64,000 nucleotides of DNA. Source: an uncultured Formosa sp. (GTDB lineage Bacteria > Bacteroidota > Bacteroidia > Flavobacteriales > Flavobacteriaceae). Shown piece by piece: positions 9,253 through 18,216 of the stretch. Position numbers and translations under genes: made by a program. The stretch's first letter is position 1. Each line of letters starts with the position of its first letter. The notes below the pieces were generated by a model, which was not told the DNA's origin, ran no database searches, and saw only the letters and a program-made list of their open reading frames with translations. The DNA lies in NCBI RefSeq assembly GCF_947500765.1, contig NZ_CANMTH010000002.1:310001-374000 (forward strand), written 5' to 3'.

Positions 9253-10371
9253 TTAGGCATCTTGTTTTAGGGCATTGTAAATATGTTCGGCAGTTTTTTT
9301 GCTCGCACCTTTTCCGCCAAGTTTTTTCTCTAAATCGTAATAATTAATAAAGAATTTTGTGCGTTGGTAAGGGTTTAAAATAAGGTCTAATTCTTTTTTT
9401 AAACTAACTGAATTAAATTCATCCTGAATTAGTTCTGTAACTACGGGTTTATCCATAATTAAATTCACCAAAGAAATATATTTTAATGTAATAATACGGC
9501 GCCCAATTTGGTAGGATAACCAACTGCCTTTATAACACACTACTTGTGGTACCTTAAATAAGGCCGTTTCTAAAGTTGCTGTTCCAGAAGTGACTAATGC
9601 AGCATAAGAGACGCTAAGTAAATCGTATGTTTTATTGGCTATAAAATGGACATCTGTGTTTTTTATAAATTGCTGATAATAGCTGTAATCTTGACTTGGT
9701 GCTCCTGCTATTACAAATTGATAATCGGGATATTCATTAATAATACTTAGCATAACAGTAAGCATTTTATTTATTTCTTGCTTTCTGCTGCCTGGTAAAA
9801 TAGCTATAATTGGTTTGTCGTTTAAAGCATGTTCAGATCTAAATTCAGACTCATCAACTTGAGGTCTGTCTGAAATGGCATCTATTAGAGGGTGTCCAAC
9901 AAAGGTAACGTCGTAATTGTAAGTATCGTAAAATGATTTCACAAAAGGCAGTATTACATACATAGCATCTATGTCGTGTTTTATCTTTTTAACACGTCCT
10001 GCTCTAGAGGCCCAAACCTGTGGAGATATGTAATAATTGGTACGGTAATTTTGTTGCTTAGCCCATTTTGCTATACGTAAATTAAATCCAGAGTTGTCTA
10101 TAAAAATAATTACATCAGGATTATACTTTGCAATATCTTGTTTGCAGAACGATATAGCTTTTAATATTTTAGATAAATTCATGAAGACTTCAGCAAACCC
10201 CATAAAAGCACGCTCTTTATAATGGCTAACTAAAGTACCTCCTACATTTTGCATAAGATCTCCACCCCAGAATCTGAAATCAGCGTTTGTGTCAACTTGT
10301 TGTAACGCTTTCATTAGATTTGAGCCGTGTAAATCTCCCGAGGCTTCTCCTGCAATAATGTAATATTTCAT
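9253..10371 (-). CDS. lpxB: lipid-A-disaccharide synthase
   Basis: A 372-aa GT19 enzyme that joins UDP-2,3-diacylglucosamine to lipid X to give the lipid A disaccharide at the inner face of the membrane. The N-terminus has the LpxB signature YIIAGEASGDLHGSNLM, followed by GFAEV and IDNSGFNLRIAKWAK; later come ILPGSRKQEI and the TSGTATLETAL motif of the donor site. The start overlaps the stop of the small membrane gene by one base, which points to translational coupling. Length is close to the usual 370-380 aa. Confidence 0.96.
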   Translation of the reverse strand: MKYYIIAGEASGDLHGSNLMKALQQVDTNADFRFWGGDLMQNVGGTLVSHYKERAFMGFAEVFMNLSKILKAISFCKQDIAKYNPDVIIFIDNSGFNLRIAKWAKQQNYRTNYYISPQVWASRAGRVKKIKHDIDAMYVILPFVKSFYDTYNYDVTFVGHPLIDAISDRPQVDESEFRSEHALNDKPIIAILPGSRKQEINKMLTVMLSIINEYPDYQFVIAGAPSQDYSYYQQFIKNTDVHFIANKTYDLLSVSYAALVTSGTATLETALFKVPQVVCYKGSWLSYQIGRRIITLKYISLVNLIMDKPVVTELIQDEFNSVSLKKELDLILNPYQRTKFFINYYDLEKKLGGKGASKKTAEHIYNALKQDA

Positions 10372-10655
10372 TATAAAAATTTAAAAATAAAAGTAAAAAT
10401 AGCAATACCAACTGTAGCTAGTATTACACCTCTTGCTCTATAGTCTTGTCGTTTTTTTATAAAAATAAAAAATGCTACTAAATTTAAAATAGCACCAATA
10501 CTTATTAGTTTTCCTAAAAATCCTTCGGTAGCAGCAGCTCTTATTACTGTAGTAACGTTATCGCCACGACCAAGTAATAAAGCAGCTAAAAATAACCCCA
10601 TTGCATTGGCTATAATACCAACTATTAATCCTATAAAAACTTCTTTTTTAATCAT
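10371..10655 (-). CDS. small hydrophobic membrane protein of unknown function
   Basis: A 94-aa protein with three or four hydrophobic segments and short basic loops (KKRQDYRARG near residues 66-76). I do not recognise a named family. It overlaps surE by 8 bp and lpxB by 1 bp, so it is almost surely a real gene translated with its neighbours, and a role near the envelope is possible but not shown. The ATG at 10655 is the only sensible start. Confidence 0.75.
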   Translation of the reverse strand: MIKKEVFIGLIVGIIANAMGLFLAALLLGRGDNVTTVIRAAATEGFLGKLISIGAILNLVAFFIFIKKRQDYRARGVILATVGIAIFTFIFKFL

Positions 10656-11424
10656 TAAAATGCCAAGTGTTAATTTCTTTTATACTTTGGTAGGCGGTTA
10701 AATCGAATTGTACAGGCACAATAGAAACGTAATTATTTTCTAAGGCCCATTCATCGGTGTCTTCGCCTTGATCTAGATTTTCGAATGTTCCAGCTAACCA
10801 ATAATAATCTTTACCCATTGGGCTTTGTCTTTTATCAAATTTCTCGACCCAATTGGCACGTGCTTGTCTGCACACTCTAATTCCTTTTATATCTTTTTTA
10901 GGAACATTAGGGATGTTTACGTTCAAGACCACGCCTAGAGGCAATCCATGTTCCAATGTATTAAGTGTAATGGTTTTTATAAAAGATTCTGTGTGTGCAA
11001 AATTTGCACTCCAATTATAATCTAATAATGAGAAACCAATAGCAGGAATGCCTTCAATACCAGCTTCTATAGCAGCACTCATTGTTCCTGAATAAATTAC
11101 ATTTATAGAAGAATTAGAACCATGATTAATTCCAGAAACACATAAATCTGGTTTTCTTTTTAATATTTCACGTACACCTAACTTTACGCAATCTGCGGGC
11201 GTACCCGAACAGCTATAATCTTCTTGAGGGCCTTTATCTACTGTAATTTTTTCAACATATAAAGTAGAATCTACTGTTATAGCGTGTCCCATTCCGCTTT
11301 GTGGGCTGTCAGGAGCAACTACAACAACATCTCCAATGGTGTTCATTATTTTTATTAAAGTTCTTATTCCTGGGGCAGTTATGCCGTCGTCATTAACAAC
11401 TAAAATGAGGGGCTTTTTAGACAT
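10648..11424 (-). CDS. surE: 5'/3'-nucleotidase SurE
   Basis: A 258-aa cytoplasmic phosphatase acting on nucleoside monophosphates, linked to stationary-phase survival in other bacteria. The metal site is visible as LVVNDDGITAPGI at residues 8-20 (the DD pair) together with SGINHGSNSSINVIYSGTM around residues 99-117. First gene of the minus-strand run that continues into lpxB and comEC. The 136-bp gap to the divergent protease gene should hold promoters for both, but no perfect TAnnTTTG was seen for surE. Confidence 0.95.
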   Translation of the reverse strand: MSKKPLILVVNDDGITAPGIRTLIKIMNTIGDVVVVAPDSPQSGMGHAITVDSTLYVEKITVDKGPQEDYSCSGTPADCVKLGVREILKRKPDLCVSGINHGSNSSINVIYSGTMSAAIEAGIEGIPAIGFSLLDYNWSANFAHTESFIKTITLNTLEHGLPLGVVLNVNIPNVPKKDIKGIRVCRQARANWVEKFDKRQSPMGKDYYWLAGTFENLDQGEDTDEWALENNYVSIVPVQFDLTAYQSIKEINTWHFND

Positions 11425-11578
11425 ATTTGTTCTTTTAAATAGCTATGCTAAAATACATAAAATCTCGCTGAAACTTCAAAATTGTTTAGTTTAACAAAAA
11501 ATTACCTTTAATGGATTTTTATTGGCATAGTTTTTTCTCTACTTTAGTGAAAAATATACGATGCATTTTTATAGGCTT

Positions 11579-13765
11579 ATGAAAAGGAATTACAGATATT
11601 TAGTACTATTATTGTTATTGGCTTCGGCTTCTTGCAGCTTTACTACTAAAACGTTTAGCAACCCAGATAAAGATAAATTATTAATTCAAGTGATTACTTA
11701 TGTACTTGAGCGTGGTCATTTCGATCCTAAAGCTCTAGACGATAATTTTTCTGAAGAAGTATACACAAATTATTTAACGGCAATAGATCCTCTAAAACGA
11801 TATTTTTACGAATCTGATATTAAGGAATTCGAAAAATACAAGGACAACATAGACGATCAATTAAAAGAGTACGATATTACATTCTTTAACATTACTCATG
11901 AACGTTTATTGCAGAGAATGGAAGAGTCTAAAGTGCTTTATAAGTCTATTTTAAACGAACCTTTTGATTATTCTGTAGACGAAGAATTTAATGTAGATTA
12001 TGAAAAGAAATCTTATGTAAATTCTAAAAAGGAAATGAGAAACCGTTGGAGACAACAACTTAAGTTTTCAACCATTTCTAATTACGACGATTTAAAAGGT
12101 GAAGAGAAGCTTAAAAAGGATGAAGATTCTAAATATAAAGTCATGTCTGATAAAGAGATGGAAAAAGAATCTCGAGAAGCTACATTAAAATCTATAGATA
12201 ATTATTACACAGATTATATAGACGATTTAGAACGTAATGATTGGTTTACCATGTATGTAAATGCTGTGGTAGAAGGTTTCGATCCGCATACATTTTATTT
12301 TGCTCCTGAAGATAAAGACAGATTCGATGAACAAATGTCTGGAAAATTAGAAGGTATTGGAGCTCGACTTCAAAAGAAAATGGATAACGTTAAAATTATG
12401 GAACTTATTTCAGGAGGTCCTGCCTGGAGAGGAAAAGAGTTGGAAGTTGGAGATGCTATTTTAAAAGTACGCCAAGAAGACGAGAAAGAAGCTGTTAATA
12501 TAGTAGGTATGCGTTTAGACGATGCTATTAAATTTATTAAAGGCCCAAAAGGAACAACGGTGTTCTTAACCGTTAAAAAAGTAGATGGTACAACTAAGGA
12601 AATTTCAATTGTTCGAGATATTGTTGAACTTGAAGAAACGTATGCGAAATCGTCTATTGTTACTAAAGAAAATATAAAATATGGAATAATTAATCTTCCA
12701 AAATTTTATGTGGATTTTGAAGATTATAATAGTAGAAATGCAGCTTCAGATATTAAAATAGAAATAGACAGATTAAAAGAAGCAGGCATGGAAGGTCTTG
12801 TTCTAGATTTAAGAAATAACGGAGGTGGTTCCTTACAAACCGTTGTAGATATGGCCGGGTTATTTATTAAAGACGGACCTGTAGTGCAAGTACGCTCTAC
12901 TGGAGAACCAAAAGAAATTTTAAGAGATAAAGACGAATCTATAGAGTGGGACGGACCACTAGTAATTTTAGTGAACGAGTTATCGGCTTCGGCTTCAGAA
13001 ATTTTGGCAGCCGCTATGCAAGATTATAAACGTGGTATTATAATAGGTAGTAAGCAAACTTACGGTAAAGGAACAGTTCAGAATGTTTTAGATTTAAACC
13101 GTATGGTTCGTAATAATAGTAACGGAGATTTAGGAGCACTTAAATTAACAACTCAAAAATTCTATCGTATTAATGGTGGTTCTACACAATTAGAAGGTGT
13201 TAAAAGTGATGTTGTTGTTCCGGACCGTTACAGTTTTATTGATATAGGTGAAAAGGATCAAGAAAATCCATTACCATGGGATAAAATTGAAGCAGCAGAT
13301 TATACGTTATGGAATGGTTATTTCGATTACGATTCTACTATTAATAAAAGTAAAGAGCGTATGAGTAATAATGCTCAGCTTAATCTTATTGCTGAAAATG
13401 CAAAATGGATTAAACTTAAAATGGATGAAAATACATTCAATTTAAATTATAAAAAATATAAAGAAAAGTTAACCTTAAACGAAGATGAAGCAAAACGTTT
13501 TGAGCAAATTTCAGATTATAAATCTAATTTAACGTATTCCTCTTTACCATACGAAGAAGCACTTTTTGCAAAAGATTCAACGTTAAAAGAAAAGCGTGAT
13601 CGCTGGCACGAAAATTTAACACAAGATGTTTATGTAGAAGAAGCCGTAAATGTTCTTGAAGATTTAAAAATGTCTTATTCTATGAAAAAAGTAGCTGCGG
13701 CAGAAACGCTAAAATCAGATTATAAAACACAATCAACAGCATCTTCATCTTCATCAAATAAATAA
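11579..13765 (+). CDS. prc: carboxy-terminal (tail-specific) processing protease, S41 family, lipoprotein
   Basis: A Prc/Tsp-type periplasmic protease that degrades proteins from the C-terminus. The start is taken at ATG 11579, giving a lipoprotein signal (MKRNYRYLVLLLLLASASC); ATG 11561 in the same frame would add six residues. Domain order: N-terminal Tsp domain to about residue 240, a PDZ domain near residues 245-340 (GIGARLQKK, GGPAWRGKELEVGDAILKV), then the S41 catalytic domain with LVNELSASASEILA (nucleophile Ser) and KQTYGKGTVQN (Lys of the Ser-Lys dyad). The C-terminal 170 residues match the DUF3340-like tail of long Prc proteins. An orphan permease gene follows 7 bp later. Confidence 0.93.
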   Translation: MKRNYRYLVLLLLLASASCSFTTKTFSNPDKDKLLIQVITYVLERGHFDPKALDDNFSEEVYTNYLTAIDPLKRYFYESDIKEFEKYKDNIDDQLKEYDITFFNITHERLLQRMEESKVLYKSILNEPFDYSVDEEFNVDYEKKSYVNSKKEMRNRWRQQLKFSTISNYDDLKGEEKLKKDEDSKYKVMSDKEMEKESREATLKSIDNYYTDYIDDLERNDWFTMYVNAVVEGFDPHTFYFAPEDKDRFDEQMSGKLEGIGARLQKKMDNVKIMELISGGPAWRGKELEVGDAILKVRQEDEKEAVNIVGMRLDDAIKFIKGPKGTTVFLTVKKVDGTTKEISIVRDIVELEETYAKSSIVTKENIKYGIINLPKFYVDFEDYNSRNAASDIKIEIDRLKEAGMEGLVLDLRNNGGGSLQTVVDMAGLFIKDGPVVQVRSTGEPKEILRDKDESIEWDGPLVILVNELSASASEILAAAMQDYKRGIIIGSKQTYGKGTVQNVLDLNRMVRNNSNGDLGALKLTTQKFYRINGGSTQLEGVKSDVVVPDRYSFIDIGEKDQENPLPWDKIEAADYTLWNGYFDYDSTINKSKERMSNNAQLNLIAENAKWIKLKMDENTFNLNYKKYKEKLTLNEDEAKRFEQISDYKSNLTYSSLPYEEALFAKDSTLKEKRDRWHENLTQDVYVEEAVNVLEDLKMSYSMKKVAAAETLKSDYKTQSTASSSSSNK

Positions 13766-13772
13766 ATAATTA

Positions 13773-14867
13773 ATGATTGGTAAAACACAGTCGTTAAAAC
13801 AATTAGCGCTCCAAAAATTTAAACATAATTTCTGGGGCGTTTTTAGCTTTTGTTTCATTATTCTAGTCGGTTTGGTGTCTGTATTCGCGTATGTTTTAGC
13901 TCCAGATCATTCGCAGCATGCTAATCAAATGCATTTGTCTGTACACTCTAAAAGACCTGGCTTTACTGTTAAGATGCTTACAGTACCTTCTCAAATTAAA
14001 AACAGACAGAACTTTATAGATAAAGTGTTTTTCGGAACTATAAACACAGAAACGGAAATTCCTATTTCAAAATCTAAAATTAAAAACAACACCTTATTAT
14101 ATACAGAATATGCATCTGACGGATTAATAGGTGAAGAAAAACAATTAGATTTAAAAGCGTTTTCAGTATCAGAAATTTCAGAATTGGTATCTCCTAAAAC
14201 ATTTCATTTAGGTACAGATAAATATGGTCGCGATGTATTAAGTCGTGTTTTAGTTGGTGCAAGGATTTCATTTTTTATTGGCTTTGTAGCTGTTTTTATT
14301 TCCTTAATTATTGGTTTGTCTTTAGGGAGTATAGCTGGATATTATGGAGGAAAAGTAGACGCTGTAATTATGTGGGTTATAAACGTAACTTGGTCTATTC
14401 CTACCTTATTGTTAGTTATAGCAATTACTTTGGCTTTAGGTAAAGGGTTTTGGCAAGTGTTTATAGCGGTAGGTTTAACAATGTGGGTCGAAGTGGCTCG
14501 TGTGGTGCGTGGTCAGATTATTAGTGCTAAGGAAATGCAGTATGTTACGGCAGCAAGAGCGTTAGGGTATACAGATTATAGAATTATAACGAAACATATT
14601 CTGCCAAATGTTATGGCTCCAGTTATTGTAATTTGTGCAGCTAATTTCGCTTCAGCAATTCTAATAGAAAGCGGGCTTAGTTTTCTGGGTATTGGTGCGC
14701 AACCGCCTATGGCAAGTTGGGGAGCCATGATAAAAGATCACTATAATTATATAATCTTAGGAAAACCTTATTTAGCAATTATACCTGGATTTTGTATAAT
14801 GAGTTTAGTAATGGCATTTATGTTAATAGGAAATGCCTTGCGAGATGCGTTGGATGTAAAAAATTAG
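13773..14867 (+). CDS. ABC transporter permease, DppC/OppC type
   Basis: A 364-aa inner-membrane permease of the binding-protein-dependent class. TM1 lies at residues 18-42; a periplasmic stretch of roughly 100 residues follows; then the LGTDKYGRDVLSRVLVGARI motif typical of the DppC/OppC/NikC subgroup near residue 147 and five more membrane segments. The ATPase-docking EAA loop is visible as VTAARALGYTDYRIITKHIL. It would carry peptides or nickel-like substrates, but no partner permease, ATPase or binding protein is encoded nearby. It follows prc after 7 bp, and its stop overlaps the convergent engB stop by 4 bp. Confidence 0.9.
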   Translation: MIGKTQSLKQLALQKFKHNFWGVFSFCFIILVGLVSVFAYVLAPDHSQHANQMHLSVHSKRPGFTVKMLTVPSQIKNRQNFIDKVFFGTINTETEIPISKSKIKNNTLLYTEYASDGLIGEEKQLDLKAFSVSEISELVSPKTFHLGTDKYGRDVLSRVLVGARISFFIGFVAVFISLIIGLSLGSIAGYYGGKVDAVIMWVINVTWSIPTLLLVIAITLALGKGFWQVFIAVGLTMWVEVARVVRGQIISAKEMQYVTAARALGYTDYRIITKHILPNVMAPVIVICAANFASAILIESGLSFLGIGAQPPMASWGAMIKDHYNYIILGKPYLAIIPGFCIMSLVMAFMLIGNALRDALDVKN

Positions 14868-15469
14868 TCCGTTTTTAAATTCGCATTCATATCATCTATA
14901 TATTGTAGTAACTCGTCTTTCCCCATTTCTTTAGAAGAAGAGGTTACAAAATAGTTTGGCATTTCTTCCCAGGTTTCAAGTAAAATATCTCTGTAAGTAT
15001 TAATATGGTTTTCAATAGCCATAGGCTTTAGTTTATCAGCTTTTGTAAAAATTATTGAAAACGGAATACTGTGTTCGCCTAACCAAGCCATAAATTCTAA
15101 ATCTACAGGTTGCGGGTTGTGGCGAATATCAACTAATACAAACGCAGATATTAATTGTTCTCGTTTACTAAAATATTGCGTAATAAATTTCTGAAATGTT
15201 TTTTTCGCACTTTTAGATACACGTGCATAACCATATCCTGGTAAATCCACTAAAAACCATGTTTTGTTAATTAAAAAATGATTTATAAGTTGTGTTTTTC
15301 CAGGTCTTCCAGAGGTTTTGGCAAGACTTTTACGGTTGGAAAGCATGTTTATAAGCGACGATTTTCCTACGTTACTACGTCCAATAAAGGCGTATTCAGG
15401 GATTCTGTCTTTCGGACATTTGGAAACATCCGAATTACTCACTACAAACTCAGCCGATTTAATTTGCAT
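14864..15469 (-). CDS. engB: ribosome biogenesis GTP-binding protein EngB/YsxC
   Basis: A 201-aa TRAFAC-class GTPase needed for late assembly of the large ribosomal subunit. All GTPase motifs are present: G1 GRSNVGKSSL at about residues 30-39, G2 region with the conserved Thr in GRPGKTQ, G3 DLPGYGYA, G4 TKADK and a G5-like SSS. Length equals the family norm. It lies 12 bp after the alpha/beta hydrolase gene and is probably in the same transcript. Confidence 0.96.
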   Translation of the reverse strand: MQIKSAEFVVSNSDVSKCPKDRIPEYAFIGRSNVGKSSLINMLSNRKSLAKTSGRPGKTQLINHFLINKTWFLVDLPGYGYARVSKSAKKTFQKFITQYFSKREQLISAFVLVDIRHNPQPVDLEFMAWLGEHSIPFSIIFTKADKLKPMAIENHINTYRDILLETWEEMPNYFVTSSSKEMGKDELLQYIDDMNANLKTD

Positions 15470-15481
15470 AATTCTCTATGG

Positions 15482-16246
15482 TTATAGTCCTCTAGCTGTT
15501 AGCCAAGAGTTTAATATATTATTAAATTCATCAGGGTGTTCCATCATAGCAGCATGCCCACATTTATCTATCCAGAATAAATCTGAATCTGGTAAAAGGT
15601 TATGAAACTCTACAGCAACTTCTGGAGGAGTAACAATATCATTTTTACCCCAAATAATACAAGTTGGTACTTGCATTACGGGTAAATCTTTGGCCATATT
15701 GTGTCTAATTGCACTTTTAGCAATAGCTAAAGTTTTAATTAGTTTGTTCCGGTCGTTTACAGTTTCGTAAACTTCGTCTACAATTTCTTTGGTAGCTACA
15801 GCTGGATCGTAAAAAACATCTTGTGCTTTTTTCTTGATTACTTCGTAGTCACTTCTTTTAGTGTATCCACTTCCCATAGCACTTTCATATAAACCAGAAC
15901 TACCTGTAATTATAAGTGCTTTTACTTTTTTAGGAAAAAGTTTTGTATGGTATAAACCAATATGTCCTCCAAGGGAATTTCCTAGCAGAATAACATTGTC
16001 AAATCCTTTATATTCAATAAAATCATGTAAGTAATTTGCGAAATTTTTCACATTCGTTTTCAGTAAACTCATACTATAAATAGGTAGTACAGGTATTACA
16101 ACCTTGTAACCTTTAGCACTGAAATAGTTTGAAACTGCGTCGAAGTTGCTCAATCCGCCCATTAACCCATGTAATACAATTATGGGTTGTCCTTCACCCA
16201 CTTCCATGTAGCTAAAATTCTTCTCTTTTTTTAAGCGATGCGTCAT
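15482..16246 (-). CDS. alpha/beta-fold hydrolase
   Basis: A 254-aa cytoplasmic alpha/beta hydrolase of unassigned substrate. The oxyanion region is LHGLMGG near residue 26; the nucleophile elbow is GNSLGG (Ser near residue 92); the acid is in WGKNDIVTP and the base in CGHAAMMEHP near the C-terminus, so the catalytic triad is complete. It heads a two-gene unit with engB, an arrangement common in Flavobacteriia. A perfect -7 element lies upstream at 16271-16278. Confidence 0.9.
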   Translation of the reverse strand: MTHRLKKEKNFSYMEVGEGQPIIVLHGLMGGLSNFDAVSNYFSAKGYKVVIPVLPIYSMSLLKTNVKNFANYLHDFIEYKGFDNVILLGNSLGGHIGLYHTKLFPKKVKALIITGSSGLYESAMGSGYTKRSDYEVIKKKAQDVFYDPAVATKEIVDEVYETVNDRNKLIKTLAIAKSAIRHNMAKDLPVMQVPTCIIWGKNDIVTPPEVAVEFHNLLPDSDLFWIDKCGHAAMMEHPDEFNNILNSWLTARGL

Positions 16247-16270
16247 TAATTAGTCATTATCATCAACAAA

Positions 16271-16278
16271 CAAATATA
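16271..16278 (-). promoter_or_regulatory. -7 promoter element for the hydrolase-engB unit
   Basis: The minus strand reads TATATTTG, an exact TAnnTTTG match, 24 bases upstream of the hydrolase ATG. This distance suits a short leader. No convincing -33 element was found. Confidence 0.5.
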
Positions 16279-16460
16279 GGTATTTCATTTTTATAATAAC
16301 CTATTTAATGCGACTCAGCTTAAATACTTTTTCATATTAAATTTTCAAAGGAAAATATAGAGTAATTTTTTTTAGCTAATAGATTTTAAGTCAAGAGCTA
16401 AGCTGTTTTTGTACATGCTAAGAGGCTTAGATAGTAAGGTGTGTTCATAAATTTATCAAC

Positions 16461-16490
16461 AAAGTGGTATATTGTGGTAAAAAGTGGTAT
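16461..16490 (+). promoter_or_regulatory. MraZ operator: three GTGGT repeats at 10-bp spacing
   Basis: GTGGT occurs at 16464, 16474 and 16484, each separated by five bases; the first and third units share AAAGTGGTAT exactly. MraZ in E. coli binds GTGGG repeats with five-base spacers, and in Mollicutes binds AAAGTG-type repeats, so both the sequence and the one-helical-turn period match the known mode. The array lies just upstream of the -7 box at 16500 and 50 bp ahead of mraZ, which suggests autoregulation of the whole cluster. Confidence 0.8.
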
Positions 16491-16499
16491 ATTTTTCAA

Positions 16500-16507
16500 T
16501 ATATTTG
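16500..16507 (+). promoter_or_regulatory. -7 promoter element of the dcw cluster
   Basis: TATATTTG, an exact match to TAnnTTTG, ten bases after the last MraZ repeat and 32 bases before the mraZ start. The overlap of repeats with the expected -33 region fits repression by MraZ. Confidence 0.6.
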
Positions 16508-16539
16508 ACAATTGTAGAATGTAATTCCCAAAAATTGTT

Positions 16540-17010
16540 TTGAACTCATTAATAGGCACATACGAATGTAAAGTAGACGCGAAAGGCAGATTGATGCTTC
16601 CTGTTTCGTTGAAAAAGCAGTTGAGTGTGGTCTTGCAAGATGGGTTTGTAATTAAGCGTTCTGTATTTAATCCGTGCTTGGAATTGTACCCAATGCAGGA
16701 GTGGAATGCTTTAATGCAGAAGCTAAATAAGCTAAATAGGTTTAAGAAAAAGAACAACGATTTTATTAGAAAATTTACAGCAGGTGTAAAAATGATAGAG
16801 GTAGATGGTACAGGTCGGTTGTTAATTCCGAAGGATTTAGCTGTTTTTGGAGGGATTTCAAAAGAAATAGTTGTGGCTTCGGCTGTAAATATTGTTGAAA
16901 TTTGGGATAAAGATAAGTATGAATTGAGCATAAGTGGCTCGGCTGATGATTTTGCAGATTTAGCTGAAGAAGTTATGGGACAAGATGATGAAGATTATGG
17001 AATATCATAA
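16540..17010 (+). CDS. mraZ: transcriptional regulator MraZ
   Basis: A 156-aa DNA-binding protein that heads the division and cell-wall cluster. Two SpoVT-AbrB half-domains are seen: GTYECKVDAKGRLMLPVSLK at residues 6-25 and VDGTGRLLIPKDL near residue 89. The start is a TTG; it gives the usual MraZ N-terminus, and no ATG or GTG is available nearby. MraZ forms ring oligomers and represses its own operon through GTGG repeats, which are found at 16461-16490. It overlaps the rsmH start by 14 bp. Confidence 0.95.
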   Translation: MNSLIGTYECKVDAKGRLMLPVSLKKQLSVVLQDGFVIKRSVFNPCLELYPMQEWNALMQKLNKLNRFKKKNNDFIRKFTAGVKMIEVDGTGRLLIPKDLAVFGGISKEIVVASAVNIVEIWDKDKYELSISGSADDFADLAEEVMGQDDEDYGIS

Positions 17011-17893
17011 CCCGGTATTATTAAAGGAAACTGTAGACGGTCTTAATATTAAGGAAGACGGTGTATATGTAGATGTGACTTTTGGTGGTGGCGGACATAG
17101 TAAAGAGATTTTAAAACGTCTTGGTCCGAATGGAAAGTTATTTGCATTCGATCAGGATCCAGATGCTTTAGAAAATGCTTTAGATGATGAACGTTTTCAG
17201 TTAATACATGAAAACTTTAGATATGTGAAACGTTTTTTGCGTTTTTACGGTGTGAAACAAGTAGATGGTGTTTTGGCAGATTTTGGCGTGTCGTCTCATC
17301 AATTTGATGTTGCGGAACGAGGGTTTTCTACACGATTTGAATCGGATTTAGATATGCGTATGAATCAGGCTAGTCAACTATCTGCATATCATGTGGTGAA
17401 TGATTATGATGAAGAGCAGATTCGTGATGTGTTGTGGCAATATGGAGAATTAAGACCGTCGGTAGCGATGGCTAAAGCTATAGTTGAACAGCGCGAAATA
17501 GAACCTATTATTACAAGTGCTCAGTTAAAGAAAACATTGCAGCGCTTTTTGCCTCCTAGAAAGGAGAATAAAATTTTGGCTCAAATATATCAAGCGATTC
17601 GTATAGAAGTGAATCAGGAAATTGCGGCTTTAAGGGAGTTTTTAGAGCAAACACCAGAAATTTTGAAGCCAGAGGGGCGATTAAGTTTTATTTCTTATCA
17701 CTCCTTAGAAGATAGATTGGTAAAGCGTTTTGTGAGAAATGGAATGTTTGAAGGCGAACCTGAGCGTGATGTGTATGGAAACTTTGAAGTACCGTTAAAA
17801 AAAGTTGGTGGTTTAATAGTGCCGTCGGCAGAAGAAGTGAAATTAAATAATAGGGCTCGAAGCGCTAAGCTTAGAATAGCTGAGAAGATATGA
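16997..17893 (+). CDS. rsmH: 16S rRNA (cytosine(1402)-N4)-methyltransferase
   Basis: RsmH (MraW), which N4-methylates C1402 of 16S rRNA using S-adenosylmethionine. The start is taken at ATG 16997 (MEYHNPVLLKETVDGL), the usual N-terminus of the family; in-frame ATGs at 16985 and 16988 lie inside mraZ. The SAM site is YVDVTFGGGGHSKEIL at about residues 24-39, with FDQDPDAL beyond it; FADFGVSSHQ and the C-terminal SYHSLEDRLVKRF are also typical. The stop overlaps the ftsL-like start by 4 bp. Confidence 0.95.
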   Translation: MEYHNPVLLKETVDGLNIKEDGVYVDVTFGGGGHSKEILKRLGPNGKLFAFDQDPDALENALDDERFQLIHENFRYVKRFLRFYGVKQVDGVLADFGVSSHQFDVAERGFSTRFESDLDMRMNQASQLSAYHVVNDYDEEQIRDVLWQYGELRPSVAMAKAIVEQREIEPIITSAQLKKTLQRFLPPRKENKILAQIYQAIRIEVNQEIAALREFLEQTPEILKPEGRLSFISYHSLEDRLVKRFVRNGMFEGEPERDVYGNFEVPLKKVGGLIVPSAEEVKLNNRARSAKLRIAEKI

Positions 17894-18207
17894 GGAAAAG
17901 TACTTATAGTATTTTAAAAGGAACTTTTCTTGTTAGTGATGACTCGTTTAAGAATTGGCGTGTTATTGTGTTTGTATCGTTTTTGGCTTTTATAATGATA
18001 GCGAGTTCGCATAGTGCAGATCGGAAAGTTCATGAGATTGCAAAGCTGGGAGATGATGTGAAGGAATTGCGATCGGCTTTTATAGATGGTCGTTCTCGGT
18101 TAATGCGGATTAAAATGGAATCGTCAATAGTAGAAAAAATGTTAAAGAAGGGCTTGGTGCCTTCTGAAATTCCACCAAGAAAAATTAAAGTTAATATTAA
18201 AAATTAA
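17890..18207 (+). CDS. FtsL-like cell division protein
   Basis: A 105-aa bitopic membrane protein: a short cytoplasmic N-terminus, one membrane segment at about residues 25-41 (VIVFVSFLAFIMIASSH) and a periplasmic part predicted to be helical (coiled-coil-like heptads near residues 48-85). Sequence similarity to FtsL is weak, as is usual for this protein, but the position between rsmH and ftsI and the topology are diagnostic. FtsL would join FtsQ and FtsB to activate FtsWI. The start overlaps the rsmH stop (ATGA). Confidence 0.85.
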   Translation: MRKSTYSILKGTFLVSDDSFKNWRVIVFVSFLAFIMIASSHSADRKVHEIAKLGDDVKELRSAFIDGRSRLMRIKMESSIVEKMLKKGLVPSEIPPRKIKVNIKN

Positions 18208-18216
18208 AGTTAAAAC

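Noticed and set aside
16398..16931. 177-codon open frame on the minus strand opposite mraZ
   Set aside because: It lies antisense to a clear mraZ gene and its operator, has no recognisable domain, and its composition looks like a shadow of the real frame.
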